56,210 nt of DNA from an uncultured Collinsella sp. Lineage in GTDB: Bacteria > Actinomycetota > Coriobacteriia > Coriobacteriales > Coriobacteriaceae. Position numbers and translations under genes: made by a program. Of the stretch, positions 25,814 through 34,584 are shown one piece after another. The notes below the pieces were generated by a model. That model saw only the letters and a program-made list of their open reading frames with translations. It did not search any database and was not told where the DNA came from. The first letter of the stretch is position 1. Each line of letters opens with the position of its first letter. Location of the stretch: positions 1 to 56,210 of the forward strand of contig UQIB01000016.1 in assembly GCA_900541015.1 (NCBI GenBank). Reading direction: 5' to 3'.

Positions 25814-27730
25814 CTAGATGCGTTCCTCGATAGCACCGTTTCTATATGCATCGAGCAGCTGGCGCAGGTCCTGGATTTGGCTACGGATCTTGGCACCCGT
25901 ATCGGTGTCGCTTACCATGCGGCGGCGGTCGGCCTGGTCAAAACGGTTAGTCTCGCTCTCGATGTCCACGTTGCGCGTGAGCGCTTCGGCAACCGTGGTA
26001 AAGGCCCGGTGCGACTTGAGGCGGCAGCCGCGTGAGCTCGAGATGAGCGTGTAGCCGGCGATGCCCGTCTTGGGATGGTAGGCGCGGCAGAAGCCGCCAT
26101 CGATGACCAGCAGCTTGCCCTCGGCGCGGATGGGCTGCTCGCCCTTGGTGGTCTTGACGGGCGTATGGCCGTTGATGATGTGCCCCGTCGGCGAACATGC
26201 CATGGGGGCAACGCCGAACTCGCGCATGACGTCGTCGCAGACCGAGGGCGACTTGGTAAGCGTAAAGTACGGGTCCATCGGCTCGACCCAGGTGCTCTTA
26301 TCGGCGATATAGGCGCGCTCAAAGGTACGCACCAGGCGTCCGCTGGCGGGTGAGTTAAAGCCGATCCACAGGTACCACATCCAGTCGAGGGCGTCGCGGT
26401 CGCCCACGCGCCAGGCGCGGCGGGCGATGCGGTCGCAAAAATCGAGATAATCGCGGCCGGCGTGCCAGGTGCCCAGGCAGTTCATGCTGCTAAAGGTACC
26501 GTCCTCGTTGAGTGGTACGCAGCCGTGGAAGAGCAGATTGCCGTTGGCGACCTTGTACATCGAGCCGTGGGTGTAGAGGAAATCGATATGGCGATGCAGA
26601 TGATCGGCGGTGACAAACTCGGACACGAGCTTGTCTATGATGTGCTGCTCCTCGGGCGTGAGTGTGTAGGGGTCCGCCGGATCGACGGTGGGGAAGTCGT
26701 TGGTCGTGAGTGGCCACACGCTGCCGTCGGCAAGCGTGACCGTGCCGGTGTCGTGGTCGATCTTGTCGAGCAGCAGGCGGTCTGCCATATCGAACTCGGG
26801 GTGACGCTGGAGAATCTGACCCTCGAGCTTAAAGAGCAGGACGTTAATGGCTTTGATTAGCGGGCTGATGGACTCGCCGGCGGTATAGGTGGCGTCGGCG
26901 AAGGCGACAAGCTCGCGCAGCGAGATACCGTAGTCGTTCTCGAGGATCTTGTAGTTGTCGTAGCGAAGGTTGTTGCGCAGTACCGTGGCGATGCAGGCGG
27001 GCTCTCCTGCCGCAGCGCCCATCCACAGCAGATCGTGGTTGCCCCACTGAATGTCGAGCGAATGATAGGTGAGCAGGCGGTCCATAATCTTGGCCGCGCC
27101 GCCGCCGCGGTCGAAGATGTCGCCCACCAAATGCAGGTGGTCGACGGCGAGGCGCTTGATAAGTGAGGCGAGCGACTCGATAAAGTCGTCGGCGCTGGCG
27201 GTCTCTAGGATGGACTCAACGATGCGCTCGTGATAACGCACGCGGTAGTTGTTCTCATCCGGATGCGTGTGCAGCAACTCGTCGATGATGTAGGCGTAAT
27301 CGCGAGGGATGGCCTTGCGCACCTTGGAGCGGGTATAGCGGCTCGAAAGCGAGCGGGCAACCATGATGAGCTGGTCGAGCATTGTCTTGTACCAGGTGGG
27401 GGAGTCCTCGCGCCGGCTGCGGACCAGCTCGATCTTCTCGCGCGGGTAGTAGATGAGCGTGCACAGCTCGCCCTTTTCGTCAAAGGAGAGCGTGTCACCA
27501 AAGATCTCGTCGACATGTTCGCGCACGACACCCGAGCAGTTGTTGAGGATGTGCATAAAGGCTTCGTACTCGCCGTGCACGTCGCTCATAAAATGCTCGG
27601 TGCCTTTGGGTAGGTTGAGAATGGCCGAGAGATTGATAATCTCGGTAAACGCGGATTGCTCGGTGGGAAATTGTCTCGACAGCAGACGCAGATACTTAAA
27701 GTCTTGCGGGTTGCGATCGAATGCGACCAT
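25814..27730 (-). CDS. fbp: Class III fructose-1,6-bisphosphatase
   Basis: 638 residues, matching the long class III enzymes of Firmicutes and Coriobacteriia, which convert fructose-1,6-bisphosphate to fructose-6-phosphate in gluconeogenesis. The metallophosphatase motifs are intact: SDVHGEYEAF (49-58), GDIFDRGG, GNHDLLWMG and the late INGHTPVK. The ATG at 27730 follows GGAAGG; a longer frame to 27775 has no ribosome-binding site. A 10-bp palindrome (27758-27787) lies just upstream and may be an operator. The gene stands alone apart from the GtrA genes behind it. Confidence 0.95.
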   Translation of the reverse strand: MVAFDRNPQDFKYLRLLSRQFPTEQSAFTEIINLSAILNLPKGTEHFMSDVHGEYEAFMHILNNCSGVVREHVDEIFGDTLSFDEKGELCTLIYYPREKIELVRSRREDSPTWYKTMLDQLIMVARSLSSRYTRSKVRKAIPRDYAYIIDELLHTHPDENNYRVRYHERIVESILETASADDFIESLASLIKRLAVDHLHLVGDIFDRGGGAAKIMDRLLTYHSLDIQWGNHDLLWMGAAAGEPACIATVLRNNLRYDNYKILENDYGISLRELVAFADATYTAGESISPLIKAINVLLFKLEGQILQRHPEFDMADRLLLDKIDHDTGTVTLADGSVWPLTTNDFPTVDPADPYTLTPEEQHIIDKLVSEFVTADHLHRHIDFLYTHGSMYKVANGNLLFHGCVPLNEDGTFSSMNCLGTWHAGRDYLDFCDRIARRAWRVGDRDALDWMWYLWIGFNSPASGRLVRTFERAYIADKSTWVEPMDPYFTLTKSPSVCDDVMREFGVAPMACSPTGHIINGHTPVKTTKGEQPIRAEGKLLVIDGGFCRAYHPKTGIAGYTLISSSRGCRLKSHRAFTTVAEALTRNVDIESETNRFDQADRRRMVSDTDTGAKIRSQIQDLRQLLDAYRNGAIEERI

Positions 27731-28049
27731 GAAACACCTTCCGATATGGTTGGTAAAACTGATAAACAGCGTCAAACGTTTATCAGTATGCGCCGGCTTT
27801 GTTTCGATTTTGCGCCGGCGGCTGAATTGTCGGCTGAACGGTTTGGTAAATCGATTTAGTTGAGGTTGATGTGTCGTTTAAGTGGAGACGAAGGGGGTGA
27901 TTTTGCCCATGTTGGCCCATGGCGGGGATGGGGATGTTCATGATAAAGATATTCAATGCAAATGGTTCGAATTGGTAAATAGTGGACGTTTGTATCGTAT
28001 TTAGGCTTGCTGTGCGATAATTTGCGCAGCAATACTTAAGGAGCCTCAT
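27731..28049. other. Divergent promoter region between fbp and degV
   Basis: 319 AT-rich bases without a gene. They contain the palindrome at 27758-27787, and a -10 box GATAAT with TGC before it (28016-28021) facing the DegV gene. I see nothing else recognisable. Confidence 0.6.
27758..27787. promoter_or_regulatory. Palindromic operator candidate upstream of fbp
   Basis: ACTGATAAAC (27758-27767) and GTTTATCAGT (27778-27787) form perfect 10-bp arms with a 10-base spacer, 28 bases before the fbp start. The symmetry and position suggest a dimeric repressor site; the regulator is unknown. Confidence 0.5.
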
Positions 28050-28940
28050 ATGAGTGATTTTGTCCTGACCTGTGAATCCGCCGCCGACCGAACCCGTGAG
28101 TTCTTTGCGTCGCGCAATATCCCTGTCGTGTGTTTTCATTACGAGATCGACGATGTTGTCTATACGGACGATCTGTATCAGTCGATTACGCCGGACGAGT
28201 TTTTTGCCCAGATTGCCGCGGGCGCCATGCCCAAGACGTCTCAGGTGAGCGTGGGTGAGTACGAGGAGTTTTGGGAGCCGTTTGTTGCCGAGGGTAAAGA
28301 CGTGCTGCACCTGGCGTTGTCGTCGGGTATTTCGGGCACGTATGGATCGGCCTGCGTTGCGGCACAGATGCTCGCGGATCGCTATCCTCAGGGCGGCAAG
28401 GTGCGCGTTATCGATTCGTTGGCGGCGTCTTCGGGCTTTGGCTTGCTGGCGGAATGTGCCGCCGACGTTCGCGATAGCGGCGCTTCGCTCGACGAGACGG
28501 CCGCTTGGATTGAGGAGCATAAACTCAACCTTCACCACTGGTTCTTCTCGACCGATCTGTCGAGCTACCTGCGCGGCGGTCGCATTTCGGCCGCGAGCGC
28601 GATTATCGGCACAGCGCTTAAGATTTGCCCGCTTATGACGGTCGATTGCGAAGGTGGGCTGTCGCCACGTGAGAAGATTCGCACCAAGAAGCGCGCGATT
28701 TCCGAGATGGCTAAGACCATGATGAAACACGTGCAGGACGGTGTGGATTATTCGGGTAAGTGCATCTTGTCCCATTCGGCGTGCCGCGAGGATGCCGAGG
28801 CCGTTGCGGCGCTGATTGAGGAACAAGTTCCGCGGCTCAAAGGCAAGATCGAGATCAACAATATCGGTGCTCTGATTGGTTCGCACACCGGACCTGGTAC
28901 GGTGGCGCTCTTCTTTATGGGTGACAAACGCGTGGATTAG
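28050..28940 (+). CDS. DegV family fatty-acid-binding protein
   Basis: 296 residues with the two-domain DegV fold. DegV/FakB proteins bind a fatty acid and present it to the kinase FakA for phosphorylation and membrane-lipid synthesis. The family's carboxylate loop is seen as SQVSVGEYEEF (about 67-77) and SSGISGTYGSA; the later RIGALIGSHTGPGT-type motif is NIGALIGSHTGPGTVALF. AAGGAG lies six bases before the ATG. No fakA is in the window. A second DegV-like protein is encoded at 42373; several per genome is usual. Confidence 0.9.
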   Translation: MSDFVLTCESAADRTREFFASRNIPVVCFHYEIDDVVYTDDLYQSITPDEFFAQIAAGAMPKTSQVSVGEYEEFWEPFVAEGKDVLHLALSSGISGTYGSACVAAQMLADRYPQGGKVRVIDSLAASSGFGLLAECAADVRDSGASLDETAAWIEEHKLNLHHWFFSTDLSSYLRGGRISAASAIIGTALKICPLMTVDCEGGLSPREKIRTKKRAISEMAKTMMKHVQDGVDYSGKCILSHSACREDAEAVAALIEEQVPRLKGKIEINNIGALIGSHTGPGTVALFFMGDKRVD

Positions 28941-28999
28941 CGTTTGTGGGCTGGCTGACAGTTTTAACGGCAGCGCCCGTCGCTCCTGACATTCGATAA

Positions 29000-29037
29000 C
29001 AGAAAAGGCCCGTCCCGTTGTTTGCGGGGCGGGCCTT
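29000..29037 (-). terminator. Intrinsic terminator
   Basis: AAGGCCCGTCCCG (29005-29017) pairs with CGGGGCGGGCCTT (29025-29037). The minus strand continues TTTTCTGTT, so it ends the TIM-barrel gene; it may also stop the convergent degV transcript. Confidence 0.85.
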
Positions 29038-29047
29038 GCTCTCGCGG

Positions 29048-30139
29048 TTAGCGTTTCTTTCCGCGGAAGAAGAAGCCGTGCAGCGAGGGCTTGAGTCCGC
29101 GGTTGGCGCGACGCTCCTCGATATGATCGTGGATCGAAGCGACGCGTTCGATGACTTCGTCGGGAATCGGCACGTCGGGATTCATGTTCTCGACCTGGCT
29201 GACCTCGGCGGCGGCGACCTGGTCGATAATGGGCACATCGTCGCGCGAGATGACGGGCGTGGCGTCTTCTTTCATCTTGCGGTAGCGCTGCATCATGTCG
29301 GTCTGCAGCTGCTGGGCCGAAGGCGGCGTCCAGATGATGGCGTTGGCGCCGGCGGCGATGGTTTCACGGATGCTCTCGGGCGTCTTGCCGCCCGGTGCGA
29401 TGAGCGGCAAGTTGGGATAGTGCTCGCGCAGTTCACGCAGGACCTGGGGTGTGTTCTTGCCGGCCGCGATGTTGAGGATCTTGGCTCCGGCGCGCACTTT
29501 GGCATGCGCATCATCGTCGCAACGAACGACCGTGGCGATGACGGGGATATCGGCGATGTTGGTGATGTGCTCGACCATCTCGGCGGTAGCGGGGGAGTTG
29601 ACCACGCAGCCCGCCGCGCCCTGCATCTCGGAGACGGCTGCCATCTGTACGGAGCGCTTGCCGGTCGTAGTTCCGCCGCCCACGCCTACAAAGACCGGGC
29701 ACTCGGCGACGGTCAACAGCGCCTGCGTAATGGCGGGCTGCGGCGTGAAGGGGTAGACGGCAAACACGGCGTCGGCATTGGAGTTGCGGATGACCGCCAC
29801 GTCGGTGGTGTAGATGAGCGATTTGATGCGGCGGCCAAAGAGCGTAAAGCCGCTGGCCTCCTCGATCTCATCGGGCATACGGAGGGCTGCCTTGCGCAGA
29901 CGCCCGTCGATGGACAGCGGCTCCATGGGCAAAAGGCCGTTGGGAGTTACGGCCACCTGGGGCTCAGTAAATTCGTCTGCAAGCTCAACCTCGGAGAAGT
30001 CGACCGAGGCGACGATGTCCTCGTGAACCTCGGCGGGAACATCGATGGGGGCTTGGTCGTTAGTCGCGGCAGGCGTCTCGAAGGAGCTGGTGCCGACAAA
30101 GGCGTCGACGCGCTCGTTTAGGTCGTTGAGGGTATCCAT
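29048..30139 (-). CDS. TIM-barrel protein of unknown function
   Basis: 363 residues. An acidic, variable N-terminus (1-85) is followed by a region that reads as a phosphate-binding TIM barrel: FVGVGGGTTTGKRS, IPVIATVVRCDDDA, KILNIAAGKNTP and LIAPGGKTPESIRETIAAGA, the strand-loop pattern of IMPDH/NanE-like barrels. The C-terminal 90 residues are charged and end FFFRGKKR. It is not IMP dehydrogenase, since the catalytic Cys loop is absent. No clear ribosome-binding site precedes the ATG at 30139. A metabolic epimerase or a regulatory barrel are both possible. Confidence 0.65.
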   Translation of the reverse strand: MDTLNDLNERVDAFVGTSSFETPAATNDQAPIDVPAEVHEDIVASVDFSEVELADEFTEPQVAVTPNGLLPMEPLSIDGRLRKAALRMPDEIEEASGFTLFGRRIKSLIYTTDVAVIRNSNADAVFAVYPFTPQPAITQALLTVAECPVFVGVGGGTTTGKRSVQMAAVSEMQGAAGCVVNSPATAEMVEHITNIADIPVIATVVRCDDDAHAKVRAGAKILNIAAGKNTPQVLRELREHYPNLPLIAPGGKTPESIRETIAAGANAIIWTPPSAQQLQTDMMQRYRKMKEDATPVISRDDVPIIDQVAAAEVSQVENMNPDVPIPDEVIERVASIHDHIEERRANRGLKPSLHGFFFRGKKR

Positions 30140-30292
30140 GGGGGCTCGATTCTATGCGATGGTGGCCGGCGGGGTGCCGACAGCGTTGTGCTTGCTAAAT
30201 CGTTTGACGAGTTGATTTTTCCCCGCCGCGCCATCCGTTAGACCGAAGGACCGGCGAACGTGAAGGAGCTGTGGTGGCGGGTATTGAGGTGC

Positions 30293-30298
30293 TATCTT
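30293..30298 (+). promoter_or_regulatory. Candidate -10 box for the small membrane protein gene
   Basis: TATCTT preceded by TGC, 32 bases before the ATG at 30331. The same TGC-TATC form recurs at 49664, so it may be a common promoter type in this genome. No clear -35 box. Confidence 0.35.
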
Positions 30299-30330
30299 GA
30301 ATGTCCCGTTTAAAAGAGAGGTGACGCGGA

Positions 30331-30501
30331 ATGGAATTCACAGCAATGTTGGGCTCGATTGGCCTGTGTGTGGGCGCAATCGTTGCCGCCGCGGTCATCT
30401 ACTTGGTGGTTACGGCCATTAAGGGCAAAAGAGCCGAGCGCAAGGAACGCGAGGCACTTAAGCAGCACCGTGACCAGCAGGACAAGCGCGCACGGAGATA
30501 G
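30331..30501 (+). CDS. Small single-pass membrane protein
   Basis: 56 residues: a short start (MEFTAMLGS), one membrane helix (about 10-31, IGLCVGAIVAAAVIYLVV) and a strongly basic and charged tail (KGKRAERKERE..., ending DKRARR). GAGAGGTGA lies before the ATG. It runs against the rRNA methyltransferase gene, stopping 24 bases from its end. It is short enough to be missed by usual cut-offs. Function unknown; the charged tail would face the cytoplasm. Confidence 0.65.
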   Translation: MEFTAMLGSIGLCVGAIVAAAVIYLVVTAIKGKRAERKEREALKQHRDQQDKRARR

Positions 30502-30525
30502 TTTGTTGAGTTTTGAATCCGTGCG

Positions 30526-31629
30526 CTAGCTGCGTTTTCGGATCAGGGCGATGTAGAAGCCCTCAAAGTCGCGGCTGGGCGGAATGGTCAGCGTGCCGGG
30601 CATACCGTTGGCGACGGACGAGACGTGGCCGGCGGCGATGGCCTCGGTGAGGGCGTTGGACTCGATGCGCGGCTCTTCGCCAGCTTCTTGGGCGCGGCGC
30701 GTTTCACTTTCGCTCGGCGTGCCATCGAGGGGGATAAGCTCGCAGTCCATGTGCTTGTCGAGGGCCTCTTGCAGGGCGTCCTCGTTTTCCTGCGGCATAA
30801 TCGAACAAGTCGAATAGACGAGCGTGCCGCCCGGTTTGAGGGCACCCATGGCGCGGTCCAGAAGTGCTCGCTGCGAGCGGGCGCACTTGCCGAGCAACTG
30901 CTCGGTGAGGCCGCGTAGACTCTTCTCGTTGCCGCTGATGACGGTGCCAGTGCCGGTGCAGGGGGCGTCGAGCAGGATGCGGTCAAAGCGGAAGAACTCG
31001 TCGAGCTCGCGTGCGTCGATGCGCATGACGGGCACGTTTTTTGCGCCTTGGCGGTGGAGGTTGGCTTCGAGCTTTTCGGTGCGGGGAATGCTCATCTCGC
31101 AGGCCGTGAGGTGTGCCTGGCCCTGGGTGAGGGCGGCGATCTGCGTCGTCTTGCCGCCAGGGGCCGCGCACATGTCCAGGATGTCCTCGCCTGCCTGGGC
31201 GCCCAGGACCAACGGCGGCATCATGGACGACAGGCTCTGCAGATAGATTTTGCCGTCGCGGTAGATGTCGAGATTCCACAGATCGGATACCTGGGCCTCG
31301 GGCAGGATGAAAGCGTCCGGGTACCAGGCAACGGTTTGGTGGGCGATGCCGGCTGCGTCGAGCGCGGCGGCGATGTCCTCGGCGGTCGCCTTGAGCGTGT
31401 TGGCGCGCAGTGTGACTGGGCGTGTGGCCGCGGCGCCGAAGCCCTCGATCATGAGCTCGGCATCGGTGGGGGCATAGGCGCCGGCGACCGTGTCGACCAT
31501 AAAGCGCGGCAGGTCGGCGGCGGAGTGTTGGGCGGCAAGCTGGTCGGAAAGCTCGGTAGCGGCAAACTGCCTGAGCTTGAGCTCGGGCTTAACCTGCTTT
31601 TTCTGCTTACGACGACGCGGCTTGGACAT
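30526..31629 (-). CDS. RsmB/RsmF-type RNA cytosine-C5 methyltransferase
   Basis: 367 residues of the NOL1/NOP2/Sun family, which makes 5-methylcytosine in rRNA or tRNA with SAM. Visible motifs are the SAM loop DMCAAPGGKT (152-161), DAPCTGTG (221-228, with Cys224) and STCS (273-276, with nucleophile Cys275). A basic N-terminal tail (SKPRRRKQKKQ) should help RNA binding. The protein is shorter than RsmF and lacks a visible C-terminal RNA-binding add-on; it also lacks the NusB domain of RsmB. It lies 40 bases downstream of the methionyl-tRNA synthetase gene on the same strand and could share its transcript. Confidence 0.9.
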   Translation of the reverse strand: MSKPRRRKQKKQVKPELKLRQFAATELSDQLAAQHSAADLPRFMVDTVAGAYAPTDAELMIEGFGAAATRPVTLRANTLKATAEDIAAALDAAGIAHQTVAWYPDAFILPEAQVSDLWNLDIYRDGKIYLQSLSSMMPPLVLGAQAGEDILDMCAAPGGKTTQIAALTQGQAHLTACEMSIPRTEKLEANLHRQGAKNVPVMRIDARELDEFFRFDRILLDAPCTGTGTVISGNEKSLRGLTEQLLGKCARSQRALLDRAMGALKPGGTLVYSTCSIMPQENEDALQEALDKHMDCELIPLDGTPSESETRRAQEAGEEPRIESNALTEAIAAGHVSSVANGMPGTLTIPPSRDFEGFYIALIRKRS

Positions 31630-31669
31630 CCGTCTTCCCTTCCCATTCCATTACATGTCGAGTGTTGTT

Positions 31670-33820
31670 TTAGTACTGGCTCTCGTGCTTGCTGAAGAAG
31701 TCGAAGCGCGGGGGCAGCGGCTTCACGCGGTGCTCACCGGGCTTCTCGCCCAGGCTCTCCACGAACTCGTCCGTGGAGGCAAAGATGTTGTCCCAGCTAA
31801 AGAAGGCGACCGGATCGACGTCGAAGTACTCGCAGATGAGCTCGCAGCCGGTCGGCACAATACCGTGCATCAGGACGGTCGCTACGCGCAGCTCGGTAAA
31901 GGCGTCGACGAGGGCCTGCGTCATGGCGGCGTTGGCTGGCTCGCCCTCGAGCTTGTTGGCGGCCTTGGAGGCGTCGCTCCAGCGCTTGTTGGCGGCGCGC
32001 AGGTAGTCGTCGCACACGGCGAGCGCGCGGTGCGTCTCGAACTTGTACATGGCCTGCTCAAAGGCGAGAGCTGCCTGCTCGGCAGCCTCGACAACGGCAG
32101 CAGAGGCGGCACCGGCGGGGATGCAGCCGTTGCGATAGGGGCTCTCGTCGCCCTCCTTGATGGCGACTCCGTAGAAGCAGCTGCGGGCCAGGCGGTTGAA
32201 GACGCCGGTCAAAAGGGCGCTCTCCTTAAGGGCCGGGTCGATGACGCGCTTGTCGTCGCAGGCACGCACCTCGTTGCCGTCCTTGTCCTTGCCGGTCACG
32301 CGCGTGTCGTATGCCTTGGGGCTAAAGCTCACCGGCTTCTCGGATAGGCCGAGCGACAGCCAATGCGCGCGCATCTGCTCGCAGGTGTAGTGGTTGAGCA
32401 GATCGTCTGCCGGCGGGGGAGGCGTCTGCGAGGACGAGCTCGCCTTTTTGCCCATGTAGAGCAGGTGGTAGCAGGCGCTGACGGTGCTCTGCGTGAGGTC
32501 CCAACCCAGGGCCTCCCACATGGCGGTCTGCGCGATGCAGTAGAAGTAGATGTTGTCCTGACCGATGAACTGGTAGATCTGCGCGTCGTCAGAGCACCAC
32601 CAGTCGCGCCAGTCGAGCGAGCTGTGCTGGTAGGTGGGCGCGGGGACCTGCGTGGAATCGGCGGCGGGCTCGCCCATGAGGGCGGCGTCCTGGGCGGCGA
32701 CGCCCTCGGTCACGCCGGCTGCCTTGGCATCGCGGGCGAGCACGGTACGCGTATAGCTGATGGGCGCCCACAGGCTCTCGGGCCAGCACCAGCAGGTGAC
32801 GTCAGTCACGCCGTCGACCTCGGGCACCGGAACGCCCCAGTCGATGTTGCCAGTGATGCGGAAGGGCACGAGTGCCTTGCCGCTGCGGAAGCGCACGCCG
32901 CCGTTGGCGAGCACCGCGTGGGCGTCGTCGCGCTCCTTCCAGCTGGGGAAGGTGACGGTAAAGCTGCTCTTGTTGCCCTCGGGCTCCAACACGGTGTGCT
33001 CGGGCAGCTGGTCCTCGACGGCGTCGAAGGCCTCACGGAACTTGTTCTGAATATAGAGCTGTGCCGGCAGCAGCCACTCCTCCATGGTCTTGGAGACCAC
33101 GGAACGAACCTGCGGGTTCTGGGCGAGCTTGGCGGTGTAGGTCTTCATAAAGTCGAGGTAGGCCGGCAGGTCGAAGTAGAGGTTGTCGACCGGGCGCAGC
33201 TCGGGCACCTCGCCGGTGAGCTGGCTCTTGGGCGCGATGAGCTCCTCGGGCTCAAACTGGTGACCCAGGTCGCACTCGTCGGCATAAGCCTTCTCGGACT
33301 TGCAACCTTGGATGGGGCAGCGGCCGATGACCTGGCGGCCGTTGAGGAATGTGCCGGCCTTGGCGTCGTAGAACTGCAGGGTAGAGCGCTTGGAGATGGT
33401 GCCCTGCTCGTGCAGACGCTCGATAATCTCGGCGGTCACCTCGTTGTGAATCTGCGCAGCCGGCTCAAGGCCCGAGCCGCCGTAAATATCGCAGCTGATG
33501 TTGTAGTTGTTGAGGGTCGCGGCCTGGCGGGAGTGGTTGGACTCGACGTACTCGCTAATGGACTTGTCGTAGCCCTCGTTCTCCTTGAGCTTGCGGTAGC
33601 TCTCCATGATGGGCGAGCCGTAGCAGTCGGTGCCCGAGGTGAAGATGACGTTCTCGCGGCCCAGGCGGTCGCGCAGGAAGCGGGCGAAGAAGTCGGCCGG
33701 GACAAAGACGCCGCCAACGTGGCCAAAGTGAAGGCCCTTGTTGCCGTAGGGCTCGCCGGCGGTAACGATGGCGCGGCGCGGCCAGCTGGGACGGTCGTTC
33801 ATGGAGTATTTGGATGCCAT
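31670..33820 (-). CDS. metG: Methionyl-tRNA synthetase-like enzyme with aberrant KMSKS motif
   Basis: 716 residues of class I synthetase fold. The HIGH motif is HFGH (31-34) in GEPYGNKGLHFGHV; a zinc knuckle has CPIQGC and DECDLGH (about 168-187); and the MetRS block IDWGVPVPE is at 327-335. The KMSKS loop reads GKKASSSSQTPPPP (457-470), with the second Lys lost and a run of serines, and there is a 40-residue insertion near 360-400. The C-terminal anticodon-binding helices seem complete. AAGGAG is four bases before the ATG at 33820. As no other metG is in view it may be the sole enzyme, but a paralogue with altered chemistry cannot be excluded. Confidence 0.8.
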   Translation of the reverse strand: MASKYSMNDRPSWPRRAIVTAGEPYGNKGLHFGHVGGVFVPADFFARFLRDRLGRENVIFTSGTDCYGSPIMESYRKLKENEGYDKSISEYVESNHSRQAATLNNYNISCDIYGGSGLEPAAQIHNEVTAEIIERLHEQGTISKRSTLQFYDAKAGTFLNGRQVIGRCPIQGCKSEKAYADECDLGHQFEPEELIAPKSQLTGEVPELRPVDNLYFDLPAYLDFMKTYTAKLAQNPQVRSVVSKTMEEWLLPAQLYIQNKFREAFDAVEDQLPEHTVLEPEGNKSSFTVTFPSWKERDDAHAVLANGGVRFRSGKALVPFRITGNIDWGVPVPEVDGVTDVTCWCWPESLWAPISYTRTVLARDAKAAGVTEGVAAQDAALMGEPAADSTQVPAPTYQHSSLDWRDWWCSDDAQIYQFIGQDNIYFYCIAQTAMWEALGWDLTQSTVSACYHLLYMGKKASSSSQTPPPPADDLLNHYTCEQMRAHWLSLGLSEKPVSFSPKAYDTRVTGKDKDGNEVRACDDKRVIDPALKESALLTGVFNRLARSCFYGVAIKEGDESPYRNGCIPAGAASAAVVEAAEQAALAFEQAMYKFETHRALAVCDDYLRAANKRWSDASKAANKLEGEPANAAMTQALVDAFTELRVATVLMHGIVPTGCELICEYFDVDPVAFFSWDNIFASTDEFVESLGEKPGEHRVKPLPPRFDFFSKHESQY

Positions 33821-33938
33821 GGGACTCCTTCGCATATGGTGAGAGCGCGGCCGGGCGCAAGGCCTAGCGGCGCGGTGGTCAATTCGTGCATATCGTTCGA
33901 CATTATCGCACATGCGGACGGGTACGTGGCAGGGGCGC

Positions 33939-33953
33939 TATCCTAAGATGCTA
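33939..33953 (+). promoter_or_regulatory. Promoter -10 box eight bases from the start codon (possible leaderless mRNA)
   Basis: TATCCT at 33939-33944 is followed after eight bases by the ATG at 33953. No Shine-Dalgarno sequence exists, so transcription probably starts at or next to the start codon. Confidence 0.45.
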
Positions 33954-34522
33954 TGAATGAGATTTCCAACATACATGCGTTTGAAGACGAGGATTTTCTG
34001 CACGCCTGCTTTGTGTGGGGGATGGCCGTGCTCGGCGCATTTGCTGTGTGCTTGGTGCCGGTGTTTATGCTGATGGGCGGGCCTGCGGACTTGGATGCGG
34101 CTGACGCGGGCGGCTGGACCACGGTCTTGGGCTGGATAGTCTGCTTAGCTGCGGTTTCGGCGGCGTCATTTGGCGTGCACGAGCTGGTGCACGGTGTGTT
34201 TTTTAAGCTGCTGGCGCCTGCGGGCGCGCAGGTGACCTTTGGGGCGAATCGCGAGACGGCGATGATCTATGCCTGCGCCGAGGGCGTGGTGTATTCGCGC
34301 CGGCGGTACGTGGCAGTTTGCCTGGCGCCGACGGTTGTTGTGACGACAGCGTTTGCCCTGGGGTTTGCGTTCTCGGGCTATCCGCTGCTGTGCTACCTGG
34401 CGGCCGGCTTGCATTTGTCGGGCTGTGTGGGCGACTGGTACTACGTGCGAACCATTCTGCGCGATCGCCGCATTGTTGCCTGCGAGGACACGTCCTTTGG
34501 CGTGCGCTTTTTCGCAAAGTAG
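33953..34522 (+). CDS. DUF3267-type membrane zincin
   Basis: 189 residues with four hydrophobic segments. HELVH (about 72-76) in GVHELVHGVFF is the HExxH zinc-protease motif, placed inside the membrane region as in DUF3267 proteins, which are thought to be intramembrane or membrane-linked metallopeptidases. A later SGCVGDWYYVRT segment contains the Asp that often acts as third ligand. There is no ribosome-binding site; the gene seems leaderless. Divergent from metG. Substrate unknown. Confidence 0.8.
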   Translation: MNEISNIHAFEDEDFLHACFVWGMAVLGAFAVCLVPVFMLMGGPADLDAADAGGWTTVLGWIVCLAAVSAASFGVHELVHGVFFKLLAPAGAQVTFGANRETAMIYACAEGVVYSRRRYVAVCLAPTVVVTTAFALGFAFSGYPLLCYLAAGLHLSGCVGDWYYVRTILRDRRIVACEDTSFGVRFFAK

Positions 34523-34531
34523 TCTTTTTGG

Positions 34532-34566
34532 AATGATTTTTCTGGGACGGGGATTAAAAAATCATT
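34532..34566 (+). repeat. Hairpin repeat upstream of queH
   Basis: AATGATTTTT (34532-34541) pairs with AAAAATCATT (34557-34566). The segment GGGACGGGGATT in between resembles the loop of the hairpin at 17088-17121. It could end the DUF3267 transcript or influence queH translation, since GAGAGG begins five bases later. Confidence 0.55.
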
Positions 34567-34584
34567 GCGGGAGAGGAGATGTCG

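Noticed and set aside
32363..33946. 527-codon plus-strand frame
   Set aside because: Antisense to the methionyl-tRNA synthetase; no ribosome-binding site and Gly/Val/Leu-biased product.
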